Source: Owenia fusiformis (Eukaryota > Annelida > Polychaeta > Sabellida > Oweniidae). From it: a DNA stretch of 64,000 bases. Each line of letters begins with the position of its first letter. The first letter of the stretch is position 1. The stretch covers positions 56,997,885 to 57,061,884 of the forward strand of contig CAIIXF020000001.1 in NCBI GenBank assembly GCA_903813345.2, written 5' to 3'. Position numbers and translations under genes: made by a program. The notes under the pieces were generated by a model. That model was not told the DNA's origin. It saw nothing but the letters and a program-made list of their open reading frames with translations, and ran no database searches. Shown here one piece after another: positions 1 to 10,100 of the stretch.

Positions 1-19
1 AGTAATTATAAATAATTAT

Positions 20-785
20 ATTTATCAATGTGTAATTGTAGAAATTGTACCAGATTAAATGCTTAAAGGAACTAGGGGCAATATGGCCACCCTTCATTGT
101 AACTTCATTGTATTTTTTGAAGAACGTATTATATTTATCAATGAGAAATGGAAGTTACAACTACCAAAAGAACCAGACATTGTATGTATCAATGTGTAAT
201 GCTGGAGATTGTACAACTGCTAAATTAGTGAAACCAGGGGCAATATGGTCACCCTTTATATTTACTATAGGTATTTCTTTGATAGAAGACCAGTATTTTA
301 GAATCATTTATATTTGAAGAATTATATTTATCAAAGTGCAATGACAGAAATTGTACTCAAATTAGGGAAATTAGGGGTAATGTGGCCACCCTTCATTGTA
401 ACTGGGCATTTTTGAAAGAAAACACTGTATGTATCATTGTATAATGCTGGAAATTGTACAACACATTAGTGAAACCAGAGGCAATATGGCCACCCTTTAT
501 ATTTACTATAGGTATTACTTTGATAGAAGACCAGTATTTTAGAATCATTTATATTTGAAGAATTATATTTATCAAAGTGCAATGACAGAAATTGTACTCA
601 AATTAGGGAAATTAGGGGTAATGTGGTCACCCTTCATTGTAACTATGGGGATTTTTGAAAGAAAACACTGTATGTATCATTGTGTAATGCTGGAAATTGT
701 ACAACAAATTTGGAAACCAGGGGCAATATGGTCACCCTTTATACTTACTATAGGTATTTCTTTGATAGAAGATATTTTGTTTTGA
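20..785. repeat. Tandem repeat array, about 120-bp unit arranged as 241-bp dimers
   Basis: The phrase GGGGCAATATGGCCACCCTT (with variants) recurs about every 120 bp. The longer block beginning ATTTATCAAAGTGCAATGAC recurs at 326 and 567, a 241-bp period, so the unit is a dimer of two diverged ~120-bp monomers. Short open frames here only reflect the repeat. It looks like satellite-type DNA, possibly the edge of a longer array to the left. Confidence 0.85.
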
Positions 786-1085
786 TGAATCTATATTTTC
801 ATTGTGTACTGTAGAGTAGAAGTTCAAGTTCCTTGCTAATATGAGTATAAAACAATGCTATAGTCAATAGACAAGTACTATAAAATCAATTTATATTGAT
901 TTTGTTATCGAAACTACATGTATAGGGAATTTGTTTTGCTTTTGGAAATAAAATGTGGTAAAAATGGAATAAAGAACACAACTCATATAAGAATAATTGT
1001 TTTTTATTATTAATATTTATTATGGTGGTGTGTAATGAGATATATAGCCAAAGAAAGCAATATTCTAGAGAACACCTGCTCCTTA

Positions 1086-1206
1086 CCCCCAAAACTACTT
1101 ATGTATTGAAATCTTCAGTTGAAAATAAGCTGGATTGGTGGTTTTTAGCTTTGTGTCAATTACTGTTTTCAACCACAAGATTTCAATACATAAGTAGTTG
1201 TGGGGG
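1086..1206. repeat. Inverted repeat (30-bp arms), small foldback
   Basis: The arm at 1086-1115 (CCCCCAAAACTACTTATGTA...) is the reverse complement of 1177-1206 with one mismatch. Pairing continues inwards with a few mismatches (TTGAAAA against TTTTCAA). The loop is under 60 bp. It is probably a miniature foldback transposon remnant; no target duplication was identified. Confidence 0.75.
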
Positions 1207-1329
1207 TTACTTGAAAACTCAACCCAACTTTTTGCTCCTGTATACAATACAGTGTCACTTGTAGTATGAATAGCTTCCCTGGTGATCCATGGCTTGCACC
1301 ATCCTGAAATGATAAGCTACAGTTTTTAA

Positions 1330-2400
1330 AAAATTAATTTCTACTTTTTCTGGTAGAACCTTACTAAGGGTGTCGAGTGCACACGTTTTGTACTTTACAT
1401 TGTTATATTATGAAATAAACTATAACTATAAATAGGAATAGAATTCCAAAAACAAAATTCAATTCACGAGATGTAACTTTGAGAAATGTCAAAATAGGGA
1501 TTACCTCCACTGAATTTAGTGTGAAAACATGAAAATAGCACTGACACCCAAGTCTAGCATTTTGCTACATTTTTCAATTTTTATTATAATTTCCATATAA
1601 TATATAGGACTAGACTGTTCTGAAGTTTTGCTGAATTATATAAAGACCTCAACATTTTACGTTCAAAATCATTTGACAATTTGAAAAAAACAGGTATAGG
1701 GTATATATGCAGTCAGTGAAAATATGAAAATTCTTCAAAATCACTTTCTGCTTTGATTTTTTGGGTAGAACCTGCTGATAATAATAGTACTAGTATTAAA
1801 AAAAACTGAGTTCAATTTAGAAGATTGGACTTTGAGAAATGCCAAAATAGGGATTACCTCCATTGGAATTAGTGTAAAAATATGGAAATAGCACCGAAAC
1901 CCAAGTTTAGTATTTTGCTATATTTTTAGGTTTCATTGTCATTTCATTATGATATACTGTATAACATCACGCACCATTTTGAAAAGTTTTGCTGAATATA
2001 TAAATATGTCAAAATAGGGACAACCCTATGTGTAAAAACATAGAAACCCAAGTTTAGTATTTTGAGATTTTTCAGTTTTTATTGTAATTTCCATATTATG
2101 AATAATATCACTCACACACTGTTTTGAATTTTTGCTGAATTATATCATGACTTTTAACAGTTTACATTCAACATCATTTGATGATTAGAAAAAGTATGTA
2201 GGCTATATACATAGCAGTCAGTGAAAAATATGAAAATTCTTCAAAATCATTTTCTACTTTGATTTTTCTTTTTCTCTGGTAGAACCTGCTGATGAGAATA
2301 GTATTCAAAAAACAAAGTTCAATTTACAAGATATATGTCAAATTAGGGACAATCCCTATTGGAGTTGGTATAAAAATTAATTTTTTCAAGGGACAGGGAT
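1330..2400. repeat. Diverged long tandem repeat, three copies
   Basis: Blocks with TCTACTTT...GGTAGAACC start near 1341, 1746 and 2251. Each is followed by text such as TTTGAGAAATGTCAAAATAG, GATTACCTCC and CCCAAGT(C/T)TAG(C/T)ATTTTG. Copies are 400-500 bp and differ by indels. No coding potential was seen. Confidence 0.65.
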
Positions 2401-2994
2401 TCTATTCAAATAAGGGTAAATATAAAGTGGATTTTGCATAAATGTAAGCCTAATAATTGTGATTTGAGCTGATGTCAGGAACTCGCCGACCAATAAAAAG
2501 TGAAACATAAAAATGACTGTTGTTTACAATTGTTTATTGACAGTAACAGTATCTAAGTATCACATACATTTTATACAGCTATTTACATGATTCTGGCCAC
2601 TGAGATTGAGATCCACATCTCATTGTGGAAAATATCCATTTTTGAACAAAAGGTAACAGAAGTCTATTCTTGGAAACAATTGGCAATTTGAGAAGTGAAA
2701 GAAGTATTTTCAAGAACATGTAAAATATAACTTTAGACTGAAAAACTGACTGCAAGTTATTTTAGCACAGATGAAACAATTCTATTTATGAAAACATTTA
2801 TATAATAAAGCAAAATTATCCATTCTATCAAGCATCACATATTGTGTTTGAATGTATTTCTAAGTCCAAATATGTATCGAATAAATTACTTTATAATCTG
2901 ATCCATAATACACAAATAGTGTTTATATTGTCTATACATGTATTACGAATTGTATTTGAAGCTCTGTGTAATGATGTACATATGTACTTGAGTA

Positions 2995-3310
2995 TATACA
3001 CTATATACAATATGTCACCAGTCTCCATATATACACTGACATCCATTTGATGATATATATTATTTCCAATACTGCATATACACACTATATAAAGTCACCA
3101 TGTAGTTGTGAGTCATCAATCTCCATATATAATATGTTGAACTTCCATATGATGATATGTCTAGTTATTCATCATAATACTGCATACAATACTGCAATAT
3201 GTGATGATGATTTAGTTGTGAGTCATTCATATCCATATATGGCATATATACACTGAACTTCCATATGATGATACACATTACATGTATTTACAATATCGCA
3301 TAAACTATAT
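2995..3310. repeat. AT-rich tandem repeat of roughly 110 bp
   Basis: Phrases such as CTCCATATAT, CCATATGATGATA and TAGTTGTGAGTCAT recur at about 3026, 3120 and 3232. The whole 2.4-3.6 kb stretch has no convincing exon and probably overlaps the 3' untranslated region of the minus-strand gene ending at 3637. Confidence 0.55.
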
Positions 3311-3636
3311 GTGATATATTGTATTCACTATTTACAGTTGCTAGACTCCTCTCCAATGATGTTCCAATGGTGTTCATCAGTTCAAATTCTCCGACTGAAA
3401 ATACAGAAGAAACCCAAATTTATATATATATTCAAAACAATAACAATATGTAAAACAAATGTCCAAGGCAAAATGATCTCCAAGTTGAATTGATTTGATT
3501 GTCACATCTTAGATTTAGTGATGGCAGATTTATGTTCCATATATAATGCATATACCTTGCTGTTGGACTTGATTATATTTTTTGAAATGTGAATAATGTA
3601 AGTACAGTTCTTTACAGGTAATTACCTCAATCCAGG

Positions 3637-4690
3637 TCACACTTCAACATCATCTTCTTCCTCCAAATAATCTGCATAACCTTTATAGGATTCTCCCTCA
3701 GCCTTTGGGAACTTCTGTCTGATCCGCTCCGTCACACAGGCAGGGATAACCACTCGGTTTTTCTTTCCCAGTCTGTTGCCACAATAGGCCCAGGTGACAA
3801 ATTGACGATACGCCATGAGTCTGGACTGGCTGAAAAACATATACAAAATGATCTTAGTTTCATTGCGCTTTATACATAATTAGATCTATTATAATATAAG
3901 AGCTAGGCTAGGCCTATGTGAACAGACATTTTCTGTATCTAGGATAAAAATGAAGATTAGGCTTTATAGCAGGTAGGCCTCGGCATTATTGTAAAAAATT
4001 GATTTTCACCTCTGAATATTTGAGCCTAAAGCTCAACAGACTGACTCTAGGCCTAGCCTAATTGGAAACAGACTTGTAAGTTGTAGCCTAGGCCTAGGCT
4101 ATGCTAGGCCTAAGCCCCGGGGTCTAAGATTACAAGTTACAGAGCTGACCAAGTGGCAGACTGCAGAAGTGGAGTCAAGTGTTTTCAGTGAAATTAGTCC
4201 TTCCAAAACAAATAGGCCTATCAGGAAATAGTTCAAGAAATACCAACTGAACTTACCTATTTGTCAATGAATTGGGTCTGGCGCACTTCCTTTTCTTGAA
4301 ATCCAAGAATCTGCAAAAGGCCAACAGAAGTACGGCTGGATGCAGAATGACGACAGCAAAATCGTCATGGTTTGTAATACATTCTTCCTCTTGGCCGCAC
4401 TTTGAAGATAGGAGATCTATCCACTGTTCCCCGCGGCAACAGACAGCCTCTTTGGAATCTAGAAGATTCGCCCGATCACATCCCATTTCAAGATCTGTTT
4501 TCTTGCAGATGCAGAAATCCAGGACTTCGGGAATTTCATTTTCAGCCTCTGCGTCTCTCAAACGGGCCTCTTCTACTTCCATCTCTCTCAGTTCTTCTTC
4601 TGTGTATTCAGGCTCGAACTGGTAACCCTGTATACCAAAGGTATCGTCAATATCCCCCAGAATGTCGTCAAAATCTTCAAAGTTATTCAT
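3637..4690 (-). CDS. P2X7 cytoplasmic-domain (ballast-type) protein without a channel, two exons
   Basis: Exons are 4690-4257 and 3829-3637, giving 208 residues. The donor (AG|GTAAGT) and acceptor (TTTTTCAG) on the minus strand are clean and the phase is kept. An acidic N-terminus (1-58) is followed by a Cys-rich domain: C60, C62, C71, C84-C85, C98, C104 and the motif CITNHDDF, then a hydrophobic helix, YRQFVTWAYCG, VIPACVTERIRQKFP and a final GYADY. This order matches the intracellular C-terminal domain of vertebrate P2X7, which binds zinc and guanine nucleotide. There are no channel helices and no ATP-binding ectodomain, so it should be a soluble cytosolic protein. Such stand-alone domain proteins are known in invertebrates; their role is unclear. 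The start at 4690 is preferred because the protein begins with the acidic tract. An in-frame ATG at 4777 would add 29 basic residues. Confidence 0.88.
3830..4256 (-). other. Intron of the P2X7-domain gene with TAGGCCTA-type palindromes
   Basis: The intron contains clusters of AGGCCTAG/TAGGCCTA, for example around 3900-3915, 4050-4065 and 4087-4115. These form a low-complexity palindromic tract. No other feature was seen in it. Confidence 0.7.
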
Positions 4691-4754
4691 CTTTTGCGTG
4701 TTTTCCAATATTTTTTTCAATATGCCGAGTAGCGTCTCGCGCATGCGCAGACGA

Positions 4755-4850
4755 GACTTGTGACGTTTTATCAACAATCTGATCAGCCAATAAGATAACG
4801 ATCTATGATGAGAGTCGATGACGTCAATTATTAAGCCACGCCCCTTAAAA
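4755..4850 (-). promoter_or_regulatory. Candidate promoter with a perfect CRE (TGACGTCA) and a CCACGCCC box
   Basis: TGACGTCA lies at 4819-4826 and CCACGCCCC at about 4836-4844, 130-155 bp upstream of the start codon at 4690. A further TGACG half-like site lies near 4760. The palindromic CRE binds CREB/ATF-family bZIP factors. Promoter function is inferred from position and motif only. Confidence 0.5.
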
Positions 4851-5082
4851 ACTATCTTGAATTCATTTTACATGGAACAAGACAAAATAATTTTCATATT
4901 TGTTTTTTATTGTTAAAATAATTTATTTCACCAAAATATCATATATCATCTAGTACATACATGTGTTACCTACAATATAAAAGCATATTTGCATCGGGGA
5001 GGAATATTCCTTTAAAGTCTACAGTTAATTTGCTTTATATGACTCATTGACAAATGCTAAATCATAATACAACAACCCTAAT

Positions 5083-6609
5083 TTACTTGTGTGGGATACT
5101 TTTACTGATGTCTGATTGACTCTTGTTCATGTGTTCATTCCGCTTCAATGCAGCATCTCCTTCAATTTTCACAAGACAAATGTTTAAAATTATTGCGCAA
5201 AAACATAAACTTGCAAATAAAACAAATGTCCATTTTGAGCAAGATTCTCCAAAGCACTCTTTTGATCCTGGTAAGGAGTTAAGTTCATAACTAAATGCAA
5301 AGAATTGTTGAAACCCGTACAACCCAATGCCTTGTCCTAAAAACATAACACCAAGATTCTGACCGAGATATTTAAAACCAAATAATTCAATAACAACCCA
5401 TTCTATTTGTACAAAAAATACTCCGAGGGAGAAATTCATCAAAATTGAACTGATGAGCAGGCCAATGAATCCATCATAAAAGAATATTGCAATAATTAAG
5501 CTGATAAACAGGAATGTTGAACTTGGTAATAGACCCGCTGATTTAGGCATACAAGGCCATTTATAAGTTATAATATAACTAATCATCCCAACAAACATTC
5601 GTCCCAGTAAAGCAAAAATTGGAAGGACAATTGTATACAATGCTATTTGATCTCCTCGATTAGCAGATTTTAGTATGATTGTAATGTTATTGATAAATGC
5701 TGTAGTAATTCCACCTAAAATCACAGTTATAAGAAAGAGGTAATAAAATTCCAATGTTTTCATAGTTTGCCAAACATTAAGATCTGGTGAACATACAGTT
5801 ATGTCTTTAGTATCTGAATTTTGAATCAGTGTGTTTTTCTCATCAGGATTATTTTGAACCGATTTAGTGACTCTGTCTTGTTCAGAAGTTTTAAATAGTT
5901 CATTCAATTCACTCTCATCTTCTTGGCACGCTCCGTTTGCAGGAATTTCCTGAACAAATGTTATAGTTTATAAGTTAATCATCACAGAGAAAACTGCTAG
6001 AAACAGCATAAAATCCCCATATTTTTGATTTTCTGCATCTATTATGTGGCCTTGAACAAACAGTCCCTGATAGATGGCACTAAATATTGTTGGGGCAATC
6101 CCAATAACACAACCGAGAATAACTAGTACAGTGGCGAGATGTCGACCTTTAAAATTTTTACAGTTCACACCTGTAACTGCAATGTTACTAAATGCAGTTC
6201 CGAAATATGTGACAAACTGCATGCAACAGACCAACCAGGCATTTGCAGCGAAAAATGTTTTAAACTTTGTAGTAATCCACAATGATGTAAATCCAAGTCC
6301 AGTGAAAATCAGACCAAATGTGGTTGTGACCCTAGGTCCACACCTGTCATATACCAGGCCAATTGGCAGAACTGTGCCCCAATGACCAATTTGTGCACCA
6401 GTGGCTATATACTCAACTTCTGTCATTGTATAGTTGAAGGTAGCTTTCAAGGCTACCGCATATATGTTAAAACCATCTAAGACTCCTTCTAATACCATTG
6501 CAAGTATCCCAACAAACAGGGGAATATATTTCTGCATGTTCATTTTTGTACTGGAAGAGTACAGTTCATCTACTGATATTGTACTTGACTGTAGTTTCTT
6601 ATTTTTCAT
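5083..6609 (-). pseudogene. Nodulin-like major facilitator transporter, single exon, interrupted by one in-frame TAA
   Basis: Two open frames in the same frame, 6609-5968 and 5907-5083, are separated only by a TAA at 5968-5970 and about 20 further sense codons. Read through, the protein is about 508 residues with 12 predicted helices. The N-half holds six helices plus motif A (GLVYDRCGPRVT) between helices 2 and 3; the C-half holds six helices beginning FYYLFLITVILGG. The pattern fits the nodulin-like MFS family (NFD4-like); the substrate is unknown. The stop falls at the end of helix 6, before the polar central loop. A 36-nt intron (GTGATG...TTCAG) would also remove the stop and keep frame, but it is shorter than usual animal introns and would cut helix 6 to about ten residues, so I favour a nonsense mutation. 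No intron is present, consistent with a retrocopy. The start ATG follows TTTGTAG, which could be an acceptor for a 5' UTR intron. Confidence 0.75.
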
Positions 6610-7193
6610 CTACAAACTTATGAACCCTACTTGGCCTAACCCTTATTGAAAATAATTGTTATTTGATATAAATATCAATCTTCATCATTCTAACTCAAAA
6701 CAGCTGCATCAATTCCATATTCCTAAATGCTCAAAACTATCTCTTCATTATTTGGACCCTCATCTTTTGTATGCTCTTCCAGAATAATTATTAAAATGCT
6801 TTACTCTAAATATATGTTTAAATCTGCATATAAAAAACTGTTTATTAATTGATACGAGTCTATTTTTGTATCCTAATTGCAGCCTGTTTTATTTTCATGT
6901 AAACATAGCTCATTCCATATACATGGTCTATCTTTGATTACCCACAACTGATAATCTAGGTACATTTATTTACAATTTCTGCACATTTGAAATTCTAGAC
7001 TGTATGCAATGAGTTCCTGAAAAATAACACAGATCTTCAAGTAGGAAGTCAGTAAAATTTCTGACAGAATTGCATCCAACAGGACTAAAACGGGAAGCTT
7101 CAGGATTGCTTAAGAAGGGAGAGGAGTCTCAAGAGCGCAAGCCCTGTTTTTGAAGAATGTTATTCACAATTTCATTTTGATTAAATTTTCCAG
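6610..7193. other. Gap between the transporter gene and the first recognised brambleberry exon
   Basis: No signal-peptide exon for the plus-strand gene was identified here. An open stretch at about 7068-7148 behind a TTTCTGACAG acceptor-like site has no good donor and would leave a 45-bp intron, so it is not accepted. Confidence 0.5.
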
Positions 7194-10100
7194 GTAGTTG
7201 CTGAACTGAAGTCCAGCTGTAGCAGTTTGGCAGAGGAAGATATTGGTAAACTTGCAGTCCAGTTACTCAACTGTCAGTTACAGGCTGAAAATAGGCAGAC
7301 ATTTCCATGTTATCCATCAATGGTAGGTACAGTCTCAATGTAGATTTAAATGAAAGTTCAGTTTCAGTCTAAATGTAGGTACAGATACATTCTGAATGGA
7401 GGTACATTTAAAACAGCTATGCTCTAAATTTAGGTTCACTGTTCAGTTATCGTCTAAATTTAGGTTCAGTCACAGTCTGAGTATACTATCAGTTATGGTC
7501 TAATACTAGATTCAGTCGGCCTGTTTCATGGTACATTATTTATGATATTTAACACATTGATGATAAGAATAAAGAACATATTTGGAAACATAAAAATAGG
7601 AAACTAAAGGATTGTCTAAACCAATGAAACTTTTGTAAAGATGGTGATGATAATTTGCAGACAATAGGAGAATGTACAAAAGATATGGATCCAACTATGT
7701 GGAACTCGTACCAGATCGTAAGCAACAGAGCGAGGGCAATATGTTACCAGACCAGACAGCAACAGTTCAGGATGAATACAGAACTAACTGTCAACAAGAT
7801 GTTACATGCAAGCCAGAGTCAGCTTAATGCAATGAATGAGTTAAATGTTAGTACAGTGAAACCTGCGTATAGTGAACAATTTTTTGCCAAGAAAAAATGT
7901 TCACTGTTGGTAGGTGTTCACTACAGCAATGATTTGATTTCGCGGCATTTTGCCGTATTATATAAAGAGACCAGCTATTAAAAGAGAGGAGGGAATATTT
8001 ATTTAATTATTTATTAATTATTTATTTATTTAGATATACACTTTTTTAACAGTGGCACTCTTACATTAAGGTGCATGTAATCGAAAAATATCCACAATTC
8101 CATGTTGGTTAAAACAGCACATTTTATTAAACTAAAATGAGTCTTAAAAAGAATTAAAACATATTTATATTTGAATAATAAATTTAAATTGTATTTTCTA
8201 CCCATATTAACCCATGCCACTCAAGCGTTAAGTATTTAGTTTGTTGTAATGCTATATACAAACAGACTTATTTTAGACTGACTGTCATCTGAATGTTCAT
8301 CCTTTTATTGTCAAATTTTTATGTCTATATAATTCTTTTTATCTCATCAAGATGGTCCTTTAAATAGTGGAATTTTTGAGACATTTGAGTCAGTTAAAGG
8401 ACTTTATTGAATTAGTTAAAGGACATGATAGATGCAGTTAATAGTGAAATGATCATGAATTATAATTTTGATCCAATCGTTTTTTTAAATTGACGGGATG
8501 AGAAAAAATATTAAGTTGGGACTTAGCAGATAGAGGTAATAATAGTTAACCAGATTATCTCCAAGCAATCAATCCCAGACGCATATCCTTTGTAACAAAA
8601 ACAAAGCTTATTAAGAATTATAATTAGTCACACCTGTTTCAATATAAATACAATGGTAGTAGTACTGTTGACTATTGCCTTGCAAAACAGTCAATCATGA
8701 ATAGAATAAGATTATTTAAGGTTCATGATAGTTTAAGCTCTTTATCAGATCATTGCATGATTTCCATGTTACTTAAAGTAGAAAATTGTTATAAGAATCC
8801 TATCTGCACCAAAAAAAATCATGTAAGTTCGAAGGCGAATTCATTCAAATGGGATAACTTATCCCCATCTGTCTTTCGTGAAACTCTTCAAACAGCGCCG
8901 ATCGCAGCTAAATTAAAGTCATTGGATGGGCTTATTGAGCACTGTTCACAAAACAGGGTAAATGAAAGTATGAATAAATTGAATGATTTACTTATTACAA
9001 CAGCGACATTATCTCTAAAGAAGAGAAAAAAATCACGACCTAATAAAAGGAATAACAAAGCATGGTTTAACGTTTCTTGTTCCGTTCTGAATAAGCGCGT
9101 TAGACGATTGGGTTTGCAACTGGTGAAATCACCGAACAACGAACAAGCTCGAAAATCCTATTTCCATGTACTCAAACAATATAGAAAATTATGTAAGTCA
9201 AGCAATAAACGATTCAAAAACAGTCTAATATTGAAACTTGAAGACTTTGAAGAAAATAACCCCTCTGAATATTGGAAGCTTCTCAGTAGCCTCAGAAAAG
9301 ACAGCAATTCATTTAACTCCTCTCATGATATAGAGGCATCTGAATGGAAAAATCATTTTTCTAAATTATTTTCAAATAACAGTAATGATGACAACGATAT
9401 TTTAAATAGATTGAAAAAACTAGAAAACGAGCCTAATTTTGACGAACTTAGTTACAAGATAACATATGAAGAGATCAATATGGTAGTAAACCAACTGAAA
9501 AATAAAAAAGCTGCGGGTAAAAGTGGAATATCTAATGAATGGGTAAAGGCAGGAAGGCAAATTTTAATTCCTCGCATTTGCAAGATATTCAATGAAATAT
9601 TATGTAATAACCAATACCCAGTATCGTGGAATGAATCCTATATTGTACCAATTTACAAGAAAAATGACCCTCGAATACCAGGTAACTATCGTGGCATATT
9701 TATTTCGGAATGCTTATCGAAAATCTTCTCCAATGTGCTATATAATCGCCTTTATGCTTTTGTCAAATCAAATAATATTATTTCACAAAACCAGGCAGGT
9801 TTTATGAAGAAAGCAAGAACGACCGACCATATATTTATAATTCGGTCTCTTATTGACAAACATGTTCATCAAAATAAAAGTAATTTTTATGCCTGCTTTG
9901 TGGACCTAAAGAAGGCATTTGATTCGATATGGCACACAGGCCTTATGTATAAGTTACAAAAGTCAGGAATTAAAGGGCACTTCTACAAAATCATTAAAAC
10001 CATGTATGAAAATGCCACGGCGTGTGTAAAACTTAATCATTCAACTTATACGGAATCGTTTTCATGTGATAGGGGTGTAAAACAAGGAGACTCGCTCAGT

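Noticed and set aside
4272-4782. Plus-strand open frames opposite the P2X7-domain exon
   Set aside because: They are antisense shadows of a well-supported minus-strand exon with clear domain similarity and splice sites.
5971-6006. A 36-nt intron removing the transporter stop
   Set aside because: It keeps frame and has GT-AG ends, but it is too short for a usual animal intron and would shorten helix 6 below a membrane span.
7068-7148. Possible brambleberry exon before 7194
   Set aside because: It has an acceptor-like start and open frame, but no good donor, and the residue string lacks family resemblance.
7847-7981. Continuation of the brambleberry frame past 7846
   Set aside because: The sequence after GTTAGT is the start of a TA-flanked element; the next exon at 12243 joins in phase.
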